Assembly (NCBI GenBank): GCA_963704535.1
Contig: OY969916.1
Location: 1,302,001-1,366,000 of the forward strand
Source: G963704535 sp963704535
GTDB lineage: Bacteria > Chloroflexota > Chloroflexia > Chloroflexales > Roseiflexaceae
Reading direction: 5' to 3'
DNA length: 64,000 bases
In this document: positions 36,055 to 44,299 of the stretch, piece by piece
How the letters are laid out: each line of letters begins with the position of its first letter
How positions within the stretch are numbered: the stretch's first letter is position 1
The notes under the pieces: generated by a model
The model's database searches: none
Told to the model about the DNA's origin: nothing
Seen by the model: only the letters and a program-made list of their open reading frames with translations
Made by a program: the position numbers and the translations under genes

Positions 36055-38713
36055 ATGCCGACTGACTTTGATGGGCTGCTTGCGAATCTGGCGCTCCTTT
36101 CTCGCTGCGCGATTCCACCTCGGTTCGATCGTGAGTTGCTGGGCGCGCTCGGCGCCGACGATGGCGGCGAGTTCAGCGCGCTCCTGGCGAGCGGCATCGT
36201 CGTCGTCGAGCGCGATCAGCCGCCCCTGTATCGCCTGCGTGAGGATGTTCGCGATACGGTGCTTGCCCGGCTGTGCGCCGAACAACCGGCCGATGAACTG
36301 GCGCTCCGCGCGCTGGCCTTCGAGTATTTCCTGCGGCGCCTGGAGCACGCGGAGCCTAATCGGCATGCGGAAGATGAGGCGTCCTGTTTCTACCACCTGG
36401 CCGAGCTGATGGAGCTGCTGACGGTGCGCCGCGAGTGGCAGCGCATCGCCACCTACGTCGCGGCCGTTCGCGCCGCCGGCCCACGGCACCCGGCCCACCT
36501 GCATCGGCTGTCGTTCTACGAGGGCCTGGTGGCGGTGCGCACCCAGGATTACGACCATGGCTATGCGCTCATGGCCGCGCTCTTCGACCAGCCTGACATG
36601 GAGGATGATATCCGGGTGCGGGCGCTCAATGCGCTCGGCGCGGCCCACTGGTATCAATCGCGCTATGATCGGGCGCTGGCCGCATACCAGGAGGTCGATC
36701 GCCTTGCGCGCCAGATCGGCGATCGGCTCTACCAGAGCATCGCGCTGCTGAACATGGGCATGATCTACAACGAGCTTGGCAACTACAATCGGGCGTTGGA
36801 GGCTAGTGTCGAAAGCTTGCGGATCTTTCGCGCGCTGCACAATACCTACCGTGAGGCGCATGCACTATCCGAGGTCGGCAACAATGCGATGCAGCTTGGC
36901 CGCTGGCCGATGGCGTACGAGCATTTCCAGCAGGCGATCACACTGTATCAGGCGCTTGGCGCGACTGCCTGCCTGGCCAATCTATACTGGAATCAGGGTC
37001 TTCTGCAGCACCTGTTCGGGCCATGCATCCGCAAGCGAGGCGGCCTACCGCCAGGGCCTCGCAATATCGCAATCTCAGGAGCATGGTGATCAGGCGATCA
37101 GTATGGATCTGCTGACCTACCTTGGATTCCTTTTTCAAACCCAGAGACGCTACGGCGAGGCACAAAGGGCCTATGACCAGGCGATCACGCTGGCTGGGCA
37201 ACTACGCAATCGCCATTCGCTGGCGCTGATCGAGTATCGGCGCGGCCAGATCCTTCAACACCAGGGGCGGGTAGACGAGGCGCTGGCGGCGTACGACGCG
37301 GCGGCCGAGGCGATCGAGTCACTGCGCGGCGCGATCGAAGGCGAGGATATCAAGATTGGTCTGCTCGGCACCGCCCAGCAGGTCTACGAGTCGCTGGTGC
37401 TGCTGTGCGATGAGCACGATCGCCACGCCGATGCCTTCAATTATGTCGAGCGAGCCCGGTCGCGGGCCTTCCTCGACACCCTGGCGAAAAAAGCGCCCGA
37501 GCTGTACGACGCGATTGACCAGCCGATCGCGACGCTGCACGAGGTACAGGCACGGCTGCCGGAGGATGCGCTGCTGATCGAGTACTTCACCACCGGCGTG
37601 CTGCCACAGGGCGAGCACCTGCTCAATAACCTGCCGCCCCAGAACGCCCGCCTGCGCGGGCACATGGCGCTGCCGCCGATCATTCTGATCTTCGCCGTGA
37701 CGCGCGACCATGTGGAGGTCCACCGCGCCAGGCTCGACCCGAACAAGCTGCGCCCGCTGGCGAGCGATCATAGCCCTGGCCGGCATCTGCTGCGCGAGCG
37801 GATGCTGCCACTCTTGTATGCCGAGCTGATCGGGCCGGTCGCGCATTTGCTGCGCGGCCGCCGGTTGCTGTTCCTGATCCCGCACGGCCCGCTGCACTAC
37901 GTCCCGTTTCTAGCGCTGCGCTCGGCGGCCGGCGACTTCCTGCTCGACCAGGACGGCCCGGCGATCACGCGGGCGCCCAGCGCCACCATCCTGCTCCGCA
38001 ACTGCCTGGACCGGCCACGCAGCCAGGCCGACGGCTTTCTCGCGCTCGGGTACAATGATCGGAGCACACGCGAACTCCACCACGCCGAGGATGAAGCGCG
38101 CGCGATCGCGCGCTTGATGAATGGCCAGGCCTGGACCGGGCCTGAGCCCAAGAGCCGGCGCTTCTTCGCGGCCGCCCCGCAGGTGCGCTGGCTGCACATC
38201 GCCGGCCACGCGATCTACGACCCACGCGACCCGCTTGAGTCGTACCTGCTGCTAGGTGAGGACGATGCCCTTAGCGCGCGGGCGATCATCGGCGGCCTGG
38301 ATCTGCACGCCGACCTTGTGACACTCAGCGCCTGCACCAGCGGCGTCACGCACGTGGTCCCCGGCGATGAGCTGTTTGGGCTCCAGCGGGCGCTGCTGTA
38401 TGCCGGCGCTCCGGCGGTTGTGTGTGCGCTTTGGGAGGTGGCCGATGTCGTCGCGCTGCTGGTGATGGAGCAGTTCTACCTGGGCTTGCGCCAAGGGCGA
38501 CCGGCGGCCGAGGCGCTGCGCGATGCACAGGTCGCGGTGCGGGCCATGACCGGACGTGATCTGGTGGCGATCATCGAGGACTGGCGGGCCGAGCAGGGCC
38601 TGATCGCCCTATTGGATGATCTGCCGAGCATAGCGCCCGAGCTTTATGATAGCTGTCCTTTTGCGGACCCATTCCACTGGGCGCCATTTATGCTGATCGG
38701 CCGACCCGACTAA
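36055..38713 (+). CDS. TPR-CHAT protease, one apparent frameshift
   Basis: About 885 residues if the frame is restored. From the ATG at 36055 (MPTDFDGLLANLALLSRCAI) a winged-helix-like region leads to TPR units (RALNALGAAHWYQSRYDRAL, IALLNMGMIYNELGNYNRAL, HALSEVGNNAMQLGRWPMAY). Near 37015 the frame breaks and continues one base over as SGHASASEAAYRQGLAISQS with further TPRs. The C-terminal CHAT (caspase-like) domain has IPHGPLHYVPFLAL, the catalytic His in WLHIAGHAIYD (about 718) and Cys in TLSACTSG (about 760). CHAT proteases are activated through their TPR arms and cleave partner proteins in defence or signalling. An adjacent peptidase and sigma/anti-sigma pair are possible partners. Confidence 0.85.
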
Positions 38714-38826
38714 GACAGGGTTCTTTGGTGCTTTACAGTTCCGGCGAAAAAGGGGGTTTGAGGGGGCAGCCCCCTCAGTCTCCCCACCTACTCCGCATTC
38801 TCAATTCTTCAGTTTCAATTTTCAAT
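38714..38826. repeat. Hairpin repeat plus AATTGA-type simple repeat
   Basis: 38714-38752 (GGTTCTTTGGTGCTTTACAG) is shared with 40662-40700, followed by a GAGGGGG-CAG-CCCCCTC hairpin and then a (TCAATTxT)n run reaching the stop of the anti-sigma gene. No coding capacity. Confidence 0.75.
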
Positions 38827-39504
38827 TCACGGGGGCGTGATCTCGATGCGTATGACCGGCAGGACATCCAGCGGTACGGGCACAAAGTCGACCCGGCCTG
38901 TCGCATCGGTCTCGCCACCCCATGACGCACCGCAGGCTTGCAACATAACCTGACTGCCGGCCTGTTCGAACGGATCGCGGTCGGGCATCTCTACCAGCAC
39001 CTGCACACACACAGTCTGCTGTAACGAGTCCTCATCGAACACCTCGACAGTCACATGTAAATCCTGCGGCGAACCAGGCTCCCGCTCATAGCGATAGCGC
39101 AGGCTGCTACGCAGGGCGCCGATCAGCACCGGCGGGCGTAATGGAAGCCATGTCTCAGAGAACATCACGACCAATTTTCGAGGTCGATCAGCGGATGAGG
39201 AGCGGCCAGGGGCTGTTTGGTGCCCTGGCTTCCCGCGTAGGCAGGAAAGATCCGGCTGTGGATAGGTGGCAGCCGCCGCAACCTCGCCCTGGTAGAGCGC
39301 GCGAGTCAATGTCAGCAGCTCGTCCAGATCGGCGCGGCATGCCAGGCAGCGCTCCAAGTGAGCGGCGACCTGGGGATAGATGGTTTGCGGTGCATTACCA
39401 AAAACGGCGACCGTTGCATATTCAGGCAACAGTCCTTGCACATCGTCGTGCGTTAGCTCCGCTGGACCAGATGCCTCATTGTTAAGGTCCACGTTCGCTC
39501 TCAT
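38827..39504 (-). CDS. Putative zinc-finger anti-sigma factor
   Basis: 225 residues from the ATG at 39504 (MRANVDLNNEASGPAELTHD; strong GGGGAGGGG ribosome site). Residues about 48-58, HLERCLACRADLDELL, form the HxxxCxxC anti-sigma zinc motif. Unlike most ZAS proteins there is no transmembrane helix; the C-terminal 110 residues are beta-rich (HVTVEVFDEDSLQQTVCVQV) and may be an Ig-like sensor or effector domain. It lies directly downstream of the sigma-like gene and would bind and inhibit it in the cytoplasm. Confidence 0.7.
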   Translation of the reverse strand: MRANVDLNNEASGPAELTHDDVQGLLPEYATVAVFGNAPQTIYPQVAAHLERCLACRADLDELLTLTRALYQGEVAAAATYPQPDLSCLRGKPGHQTAPGRSSSADRPRKLVVMFSETWLPLRPPVLIGALRSSLRYRYEREPGSPQDLHVTVEVFDEDSLQQTVCVQVLVEMPDRDPFEQAGSQVMLQACGASWGGETDATGRVDFVPVPLDVLPVIRIEITPP

Positions 39505-39544
39505 CTTTCCCCTCCCCTTTGCCTGAATAAGGTACGTGATGTTA

Positions 39545-39620
39545 CGAAACGTTGCACTTTCCGTGCAGAGGGTTTTCTTGAGGGGCGACCCCTCAAACTC
39601 CCCCGTTTCAAACAGTCTCT
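39545..39620. repeat. GAGGGG hairpin between sigma and anti-sigma genes
   Basis: Inner arms TTGAGGGG / CCCCTCAA around CGA, with weaker outer pairing (GAAACG / CGTTTC), about 76 bp ending at the sigma gene stop. Lying within the pair, it could lower anti-sigma expression relative to sigma. Confidence 0.7.
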
Positions 39621-40378
39621 CAGGTCTCGTCCGGCAAAATGCCAAATTCGACCGCGAGTGCCCGCCAGCGTGAGTCGGCCCGCAGCTTCTTCTTGGCACG
39701 CGAGCGCAGCACCGCAAGGCTGGTGAGCGGAACATCAAGCTTTTGGCTGATCTGCGAATCGTCCAGCAGCTCGATGTACTTCATCCACAAGGCCAGGAAC
39801 TGCTTCACCGACCGCGGGTTGTCGCCCAGGAACTCGGCGGCGCGACGGTTGAGAATCAACCATTGTTCATCGATCACCACCTGTGCTGCTAGGTCGGGCT
39901 GCTCGACCGCCACGATCGCTTCGAGCAGGCCATTGCCTGCGCCATGCGGGCTCGTGAGCGGCTGCACGGGCCGCCCTTCCTGGCGCCACAAGGTTTTGAC
40001 CGCGTTCATCAGCTGTTGGTGTGCAAACGCAAGAAATGCGACTGGTTGCCGGCAGTTCGCGAACAGCCGGCAGGTGTGCTCAATGGCGCTTTGGGCGGCG
40101 TCGTCGGGATTCACGTCGGGGTAGTAGTGGCGAGCTTGGTCATACAGCACGCGGAACAGCTCGATGTAGCCAAGATTTCGCCGTGGCTCGCCTTCGGCGC
40201 CGGAGCAGGCTGTGTATAACGCGAGGCTATAAACACCAGTTGCGGCCCGTAGTGGATCTGGGCCGGCACCGCCGTCGATGGACTCGATCGTACGCCGCAC
40301 AAATTCGTCGCGGTCGAGCAACTGTGATCGCCGCCTGGCGATCAGTAGATCAACTGCCGCTCCGCATTTCTGTTCCAA
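39620..40378 (-). CDS. ECF-like sigma factor
   Basis: About 252 residues. Region 2-like helices (GYIELFRVLYDQARHYYPDV, AFLAFAHQQLMNAVKTLWRQEGR) and a region 4-like helix-turn-helix (LLDDSQISQKLDVPLTSLAV then LRSRAKKKLR) fit an extracytoplasmic-function sigma factor of a divergent Chloroflexota type. The start is a TTG at 40378 or a CTG 15 bp further upstream (MNTLLEQKCG); no good ribosome site separates them. It precedes the zinc-finger anti-sigma gene and lies convergent to the CHAT gene. Confidence 0.7.
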   Translation of the reverse strand: MEQKCGAAVDLLIARRRSQLLDRDEFVRRTIESIDGGAGPDPLRAATGVYSLALYTACSGAEGEPRRNLGYIELFRVLYDQARHYYPDVNPDDAAQSAIEHTCRLFANCRQPVAFLAFAHQQLMNAVKTLWRQEGRPVQPLTSPHGAGNGLLEAIVAVEQPDLAAQVVIDEQWLILNRRAAEFLGDNPRSVKQFLALWMKYIELLDDSQISQKLDVPLTSLAVLRSRAKKKLRADSRWRALAVEFGILPDET

Positions 40379-40442
40379 CAGTGTATTCAGTGTGGTTCAC
40401 CACTTAGGGACTGGCGCGTTTTAAAACATCCCACAGCGAACC

Positions 40443-40504
40443 TGAAACGTGAAGCGTGAAACGTGAACAACGTCCCGATCACGTTTTACGTTTCACGTTT
40501 CACG
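40443..40504. repeat. Inverted island of ACGTGAA-type simple repeats
   Basis: GAAACGTGAAGCGTGAAACG and further copies on one side, TTTTACGTTTCACGTTTCAC on the other, around a short spacer. The same word family recurs at 46628-46687. Confidence 0.85.
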
Positions 40505-40535
40505 GGAACTGAATGCTTTTTACTTTTCGAGTCTC

Positions 40536-40660
40536 TTAGGCATGTTTCAAAAGCGGGCCGTTCTACTTTACAATGTGGGTGGGAGACTGAGGGGGCTACC
40601 CCCTCAAACCCCCTTTTTCCCACAGTGCAAACTGTAAAGTCACTTTGAAACATGCCTTAG
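40536..40660. repeat. MITE-like element with AGGCATGTTTCAAA ends
   Basis: About 125 bp. Terminal inverted repeat AGGCATGTTTCAAA / TTTGAAACATGCCT beside TTA/TTA, subterminal TTTACAATG / ACTGTAAA, and a central GAGGGGG-CTA-CCCCCTC hairpin. Directly followed at 40661-40705 by a solo half-repeat shared with 38714. Confidence 0.8.
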
Positions 40661-40731
40661 ACAAGGTTCGTTGGTGCTTTACAATTCTGGGGAAAACGGT
40701 GAGCGTATTATAACGCAGGCCGGGATGCCGT

Positions 40732-41403
40732 TCAAGCCGGCGGGTCGTGGTAGAACTGGTACGCCCCGCCGTCATCGTGGTGGACGACCAGCAGCAGCCC
40801 CTCGCGCAGCGTCACGTTCCCCGGCGGCTCAAGCAGGACATTGCTGACGCCGCGTGCCCGCTCGTAGCTCAAGGTCGCATCCTCCAGGTGGTAGAGCAGC
40901 CCGCGCGTGGTGATGCCGCGCACCGCGCCCGTCAGCGGCAGCAGCGAGACGGTATCGCCGATGGCGCCGGCGATGGCGGCCGAGTCGCGCACGAGGAACA
41001 GCTCCTGCCGGTCGGCTAGGAGGCGCGCCCGGCGGCCGTGCAGGTCGGGCAGCGCCAGCAGCGCCACATTGGCCAGCGTGTGGTCCCAGCGCCCGCCCAG
41101 CGCGCCGAGGATGTCGATCGTGTCGGCGCCACGCTCGGCGGCGTGCAGCAGCGCCAGTTCGAGATCGGTCTCGTCTTTGTCGCGCCGAAAGCGGCGCAGC
41201 TCGACCCCGCGCTCGGCCAGCGCGGCGGCACTGGCGGCGTCGAGCGAGTCCAGGTCGCCGATCACGATCTGCGGCAGCAGCCCCAGCCGTAGCAGCGGCA
41301 GCGCCCCGCCGTCGGCGGCGATCAGCAGGTCGGCCGCGCGGATCTGCTCCTGATAGGGCGCCGCGTCCAGGTCCGGCGCGTTGGCGACGATCACGGTGTA
41401 CAT
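40732..41403 (-). CDS. thiN: Thiamine pyrophosphokinase
   Basis: 223 residues from the ATG at 41403 (MYTVIVANAPDLDAAPYQEQ). Motifs of the family are all present: IAADGGALPLL, VIGDLDSLDAA, FRRDKDETDLELALLHA and ILGALGGRWDHTLANVALL (ATP and metal site), then the C-terminal thiamine-binding beta domain (GITTRGLLYHLEDATL, RGVSNVLLEP). The enzyme transfers pyrophosphate from ATP to thiamine to make thiamine diphosphate. It stands alone, divergent from the MBL hydrolase. Confidence 0.93.
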   Translation of the reverse strand: MYTVIVANAPDLDAAPYQEQIRAADLLIAADGGALPLLRLGLLPQIVIGDLDSLDAASAAALAERGVELRRFRRDKDETDLELALLHAAERGADTIDILGALGGRWDHTLANVALLALPDLHGRRARLLADRQELFLVRDSAAIAGAIGDTVSLLPLTGAVRGITTRGLLYHLEDATLSYERARGVSNVLLEPPGNVTLREGLLLVVHHDDGGAYQFYHDPPA

Positions 41404-41485
41404 AGCCAGGAAGGATACCACGAATGCGCTCGAAGGCAAATCATTGTACCAACCCTAGAACCCTGGAGTTACCCATTGACGATCG

Positions 41486-41494
41486 TGCTATAAT
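41486..41494 (+). promoter_or_regulatory. Extended -10 promoter for the MBL hydrolase gene
   Basis: TGCTATAAT, a consensus extended -10 element, 105 bp upstream of the ATG at 41600; the transcript would carry the two heptamer repeat islands in its 5' leader. Confidence 0.7.
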
Positions 41495-41513
41495 CTGCCA
41501 AGTCATCACCCAC

Positions 41514-41590
41514 CAAGAACAAAGAACAAAGAACCAAGAACTAAGAACCGAGAACTGATCATCACGCAACACGCAACACGCAACACGCAA
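41514..41590. repeat. Two adjacent heptamer tandem arrays
   Basis: 41514-41555 is six 7-bp units of the form (N)(R)AGAAC (CAAGAAC, AAAGAAC, AAAGAAC, CAAGAAC, TAAGAAC, CGAGAAC); after seven bases, 41563-41590 is four perfect copies of CACGCAA. Both have the same 7-bp period. They end 9 bp before the start codon at 41600 and so fill the 5' leader. Confidence 0.95.
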
Positions 41591-41599
41591 AAGGTCTCT

Positions 41600-42508
41600 A
41601 TGCCGCTGCTTCAACCGATCGCCGGCCGGGCCGGCTACCTGCCAGGCACAAATAACCTGGGTGTCGTGACCACCGGCGACGGCGGGGCGATCGCGATCGA
41701 CACCGGGCTCGACAAAGATACCGGCCGGCTGATCCGCAAGGCCCTGGATGAAGCCGGGCTGGCGCTGCGAGCGATCATCAGCACCCACCACCACGCCGAC
41801 CACATCGGCGGCAACGACTACCTGCTACGCAATCTGCCGGGCGTCGCGATCTATGCGCCGCCGCTGGAGGCCGCGCTGATCGAGCACCCGATCCTGGAGC
41901 CGATCTACCTGAATATGGGCGCGCGACCGATCGCCGCGCTCCAGACCAAGTGGCTGATGGCGAAGGGCACGCGCGTCGATCACCTGATCGACGGCGAGCG
42001 TCTGGAGGTGGCCGGAGTGACGTTCGAGGTGATCGGGCTGCCGGGCCACAGCATCAACCAGGTCGGCGTCGCCGTCGACGGGGTGTGCTTCGCCGCCGAC
42101 GGCTTCTTCGGGCCGGCGGTCCTCCAGAAGCACGGCGTGCCCTACGCCCACGATGTGGGCGCACAGCTCGCCAGCCTGCACCGGCTCGCAGCGCGCGGCG
42201 ACCACTTTTTCCTGCCCGGCCACGGCGCCCTGACGCCCCGCGACAGCCTGGAGGAGACCCTGGCCGCCAACCAGGCGGCGATCGAGCGGTCCTCGCAACT
42301 GGTGCGGGCGGCGCTGGCGGAGCCGGGCGACCTGGCCGCCATCGCGAGGCGGGTGGCGAGCGCGCTGGGGCTGGCGCTCCCCGGCATCCCGCAGTACGCG
42401 ATTTTCGCCTCGGTCGTCGCGGCGCACCTCAGCTACCTGGAGGCGCAGGGGCATGCACGCGTGGCGCTGGAGGAGGTAGGGCTGATCTGGTACCCGCTGA
42501 AAGGGTGA
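41600..42508 (+). CDS. Metallo-beta-lactamase-fold hydrolase
   Basis: 302 residues. The zinc motif HHHADHIGG is at about 58-65 (IISTHHHADHIGGNDYLLRN); further ligands are H in VIGLPGHSINQ, D in GVCFAADGFFG and H in FLPGHGALTPRD. This is a glyoxalase-II-like member of the MBL superfamily, which hydrolyses thioesters or related bonds; the substrate is unknown. An AAAGG ribosome site precedes the ATG. The last codons (AAAGGGTGA) are already part of the AAGGGTGA repeat island, so the C-terminus was set by repeat insertion or the repeat grew from it. Confidence 0.9.
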   Translation: MPLLQPIAGRAGYLPGTNNLGVVTTGDGGAIAIDTGLDKDTGRLIRKALDEAGLALRAIISTHHHADHIGGNDYLLRNLPGVAIYAPPLEAALIEHPILEPIYLNMGARPIAALQTKWLMAKGTRVDHLIDGERLEVAGVTFEVIGLPGHSINQVGVAVDGVCFAADGFFGPAVLQKHGVPYAHDVGAQLASLHRLAARGDHFFLPGHGALTPRDSLEETLAANQAAIERSSQLVRAALAEPGDLAAIARRVASALGLALPGIPQYAIFASVVAAHLSYLEAQGHARVALEEVGLIWYPLKG

Positions 42509-42565
42509 AAGGGTGAAAGGGTGACACGGCTCCCCTTCACCCTTTCGCCCCTTCACCCCTTCATT
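42498..42565. repeat. Inverted island of GAAAGGGT simple repeats
   Basis: TGAAAGGGTGAAAGGGTGAA and a further copy, a short loop, then CCTTCACCCTTTCGCCCCTT CACCCC in inverse orientation. It covers the stop codon of the MBL gene and ends 12 bp before the thioesterase start, so it is transcribed and should fold. Confidence 0.9.
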
Positions 42566-42577
42566 CCGTTCAAGACA

Positions 42578-43024
42578 ATGTCCGACTCACCATCAGACAA
42601 TCTTGCGATCGAGATCACACTACGCGCTCGCTACGCCGAGACCGACGCAATGGGGGTGGTACACCACGCCAGCTACGTCGTCTGGCTGGAGCAGGGCCGC
42701 ACCGAGCTGCTGCGCGCCCGCGGCGCCGCCTACCGCGAGATCGAGGCCGCCGGCTTTTTTGTGGTGCTGACCGACCTACGGGTGCGCTACCTGGCCCCGG
42801 CCCGCTATGACGATATCGTGATCGTCAGGACCTGGCTGGACGACCTACGCAGCCGCCAAGTCAGCTTCGCCTACCAGGCACGGCTGGCCGAGAGCGGCGC
42901 CACGCTGCTGACGGCCCGCACCGAGCACATCTTCGTCGCCCGCGCGACCGGCCGGCCGACGCGGGCGCCGGCCGCGCTGACGGAGATCCTACGCGCCAAT
43001 TGGAGATTCGAGATTAGAGATTAA
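42578..43024 (+). CDS. Hotdog-fold acyl-CoA thioesterase (4HBT/YbgC type)
   Basis: 148 residues from the ATG at 42578 (MSDSPSDNLAIEITLRARYA). The active-site signature YAETDAMGVVHHASYVVWLEQ has the conserved Asp of YbgC/FcbB-type 4HBT enzymes, followed by the long helix ELLRARGAAYREIEAAGF. It would hydrolyse short or aromatic acyl-CoA thioesters in the cytoplasm. It lies 69 bp after the MBL hydrolase in the same direction. Its last residues (WRFEIRD) are encoded by an AGATTAG repeat island. Confidence 0.9.
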   Translation: MSDSPSDNLAIEITLRARYAETDAMGVVHHASYVVWLEQGRTELLRARGAAYREIEAAGFFVVLTDLRVRYLAPARYDDIVIVRTWLDDLRSRQVSFAYQARLAESGATLLTARTEHIFVARATGRPTRAPAALTEILRANWRFEIRD

Positions 43025-43057
43025 TCGGGGCGTCCCAATCTCTAATCTCTAATCTCC
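43002..43057. repeat. Inverted island of GAGATTA simple repeats
   Basis: GGAGATTCGAGATTAGAGAT TA on the left and AATCTCTAATCTCTAATCTC on the right of a 13-bp spacer. The left arm is translated as the end of the thioesterase and includes its stop codon. Confidence 0.9.
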
Positions 43058-43132
43058 CTGCGAGCAGGAACTTATTTCCTACCAAGCACTTAGGATCGAC
43101 GGCGCGCAGGATGCGCCGGGAGGAGATCTTTC

Positions 43133-44299
43133 ATGGCACACCTAAATCGACCTGGCCCGACCGAGGGCGAACCGGTCGGCATCGCCTCCGGCCTGTCCGT
43201 CGCGCCGGTCGATCCGCCCGCATCCGAAGCCGGCGCGCCCAAGGTGGCGCTGGTCCCCGGCTGGCTGATCAAGATCCTGTTTATGGTGGCCGGGCTGTTT
43301 GTGTTCATCATGGCGCTTGAACTCATGAAGTCGGGCGCCAGAGTCTACGGAAGCCTGATCATCAACGACGTGCTGAACATCTCGAATGTCGCCAACTCGC
43401 TGGGGCTGGGCTGGCTCATGGCCTACGTCTTTCTCAGCGGCTCGCCGGTCGCGGCCGTGGCGATCTCGCTCTTCGCGTCGGGGACGATCGACGGATTGCA
43501 GGCGTTCACAATGATCACCGGCTCGCGGCTGGGCGCCTCGTTCATCGTCCTGTTCGTCGGCTTTATCTACTACCTGCGCGGGCACCGGCGCGCCGCCAGC
43601 ATCTCAATCGGCGTGCTGGCGCTGCTGACGACCGCGGCGATCTACCTGCCGGCGCTATTCCTGGGCTACTGGATGCTGAGTTCGGGGGCGCTGGGCACGC
43701 TGCAAGTCAGCGCGACCACGCCGGTCGCCTCGTTTATCGACGTTGTCTTCGACCCGATCACCGACTTCCTGAAAAGCGTGCTACCACAGTGGTCGCTGCT
43801 GCTGTGCGGGATCGGGTCGCTGCTGCTGGCCTTCAACCTGCTCGACCGGGCGCTGCCGGAGATGAACGCCGAGCGCAACGCCTTCCAGCGCATCGGCCGG
43901 CTGGTCTACCGCCCGGCGGCCATGTTCATCCTGGGGTGCGCGGTGACGTCGGTGACGCTCTCGGTCTCGGTCTCGCTCTCGATCCTGGTGCCGCTCTCGG
44001 CCAAGGGCCTGATCCGCCGTGAGAACACTCTGCCCTACATCATGGGCGCCAATATCACGACCTTTATCGACACGCTGATCGCCGCGCTGATCACCGGCGG
44101 CCCGGCGGCCTTTATGATCGTGCTGGTCGAGATGCTCAGCGTAGCCATCCTGTCGCTGATCGTGCTGGCGCTGTTCTACCGCTCGTTCGAGCGCGCGATC
44201 CTGCGCCTGCAAGAGCTGATCATCTACAATAATCGCACGCTCGGCGCGTTTCTATGTATCATGCTGATCACTCCGGTGATTTTACTGCTGGTGAAGTGA
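43133..44299 (+). CDS. Na/Pi-cotransporter-family membrane protein
   Basis: 388 residues with about nine transmembrane helices. The two inverted PF02690-type halves are recognisable: SGSPVAAVAISLFASGTIDG in the first and YIMGANITTFIDTLIAALIT in the second, the latter matching the GANIGTT motif of sodium-phosphate symporters. Helix-breaking Ser/Gly/Thr residues line the presumed pore. The ribosome site GGAGGAGAT is strong. The stop overlaps the start of the UspA gene by one base (TGATG), so the two are made together; phosphate or another anion is the likely substrate. Confidence 0.8.
   Translation: MAHLNRPGPTEGEPVGIASGLSVAPVDPPASEAGAPKVALVPGWLIKILFMVAGLFVFIMALELMKSGARVYGSLIINDVLNISNVANSLGLGWLMAYVFLSGSPVAAVAISLFASGTIDGLQAFTMITGSRLGASFIVLFVGFIYYLRGHRRAASISIGVLALLTTAAIYLPALFLGYWMLSSGALGTLQVSATTPVASFIDVVFDPITDFLKSVLPQWSLLLCGIGSLLLAFNLLDRALPEMNAERNAFQRIGRLVYRPAAMFILGCAVTSVTLSVSVSLSILVPLSAKGLIRRENTLPYIMGANITTFIDTLIAALITGGPAAFMIVLVEMLSVAILSLIVLALFYRSFERAILRLQELIIYNNRTLGAFLCIMLITPVILLLVK

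Noticed and set aside
41476..41494. TTGACG plus TATAAT as a standard promoter upstream of the MBL gene
   Set aside because: The spacer is only 7 bp; the extended -10 reading was kept instead.
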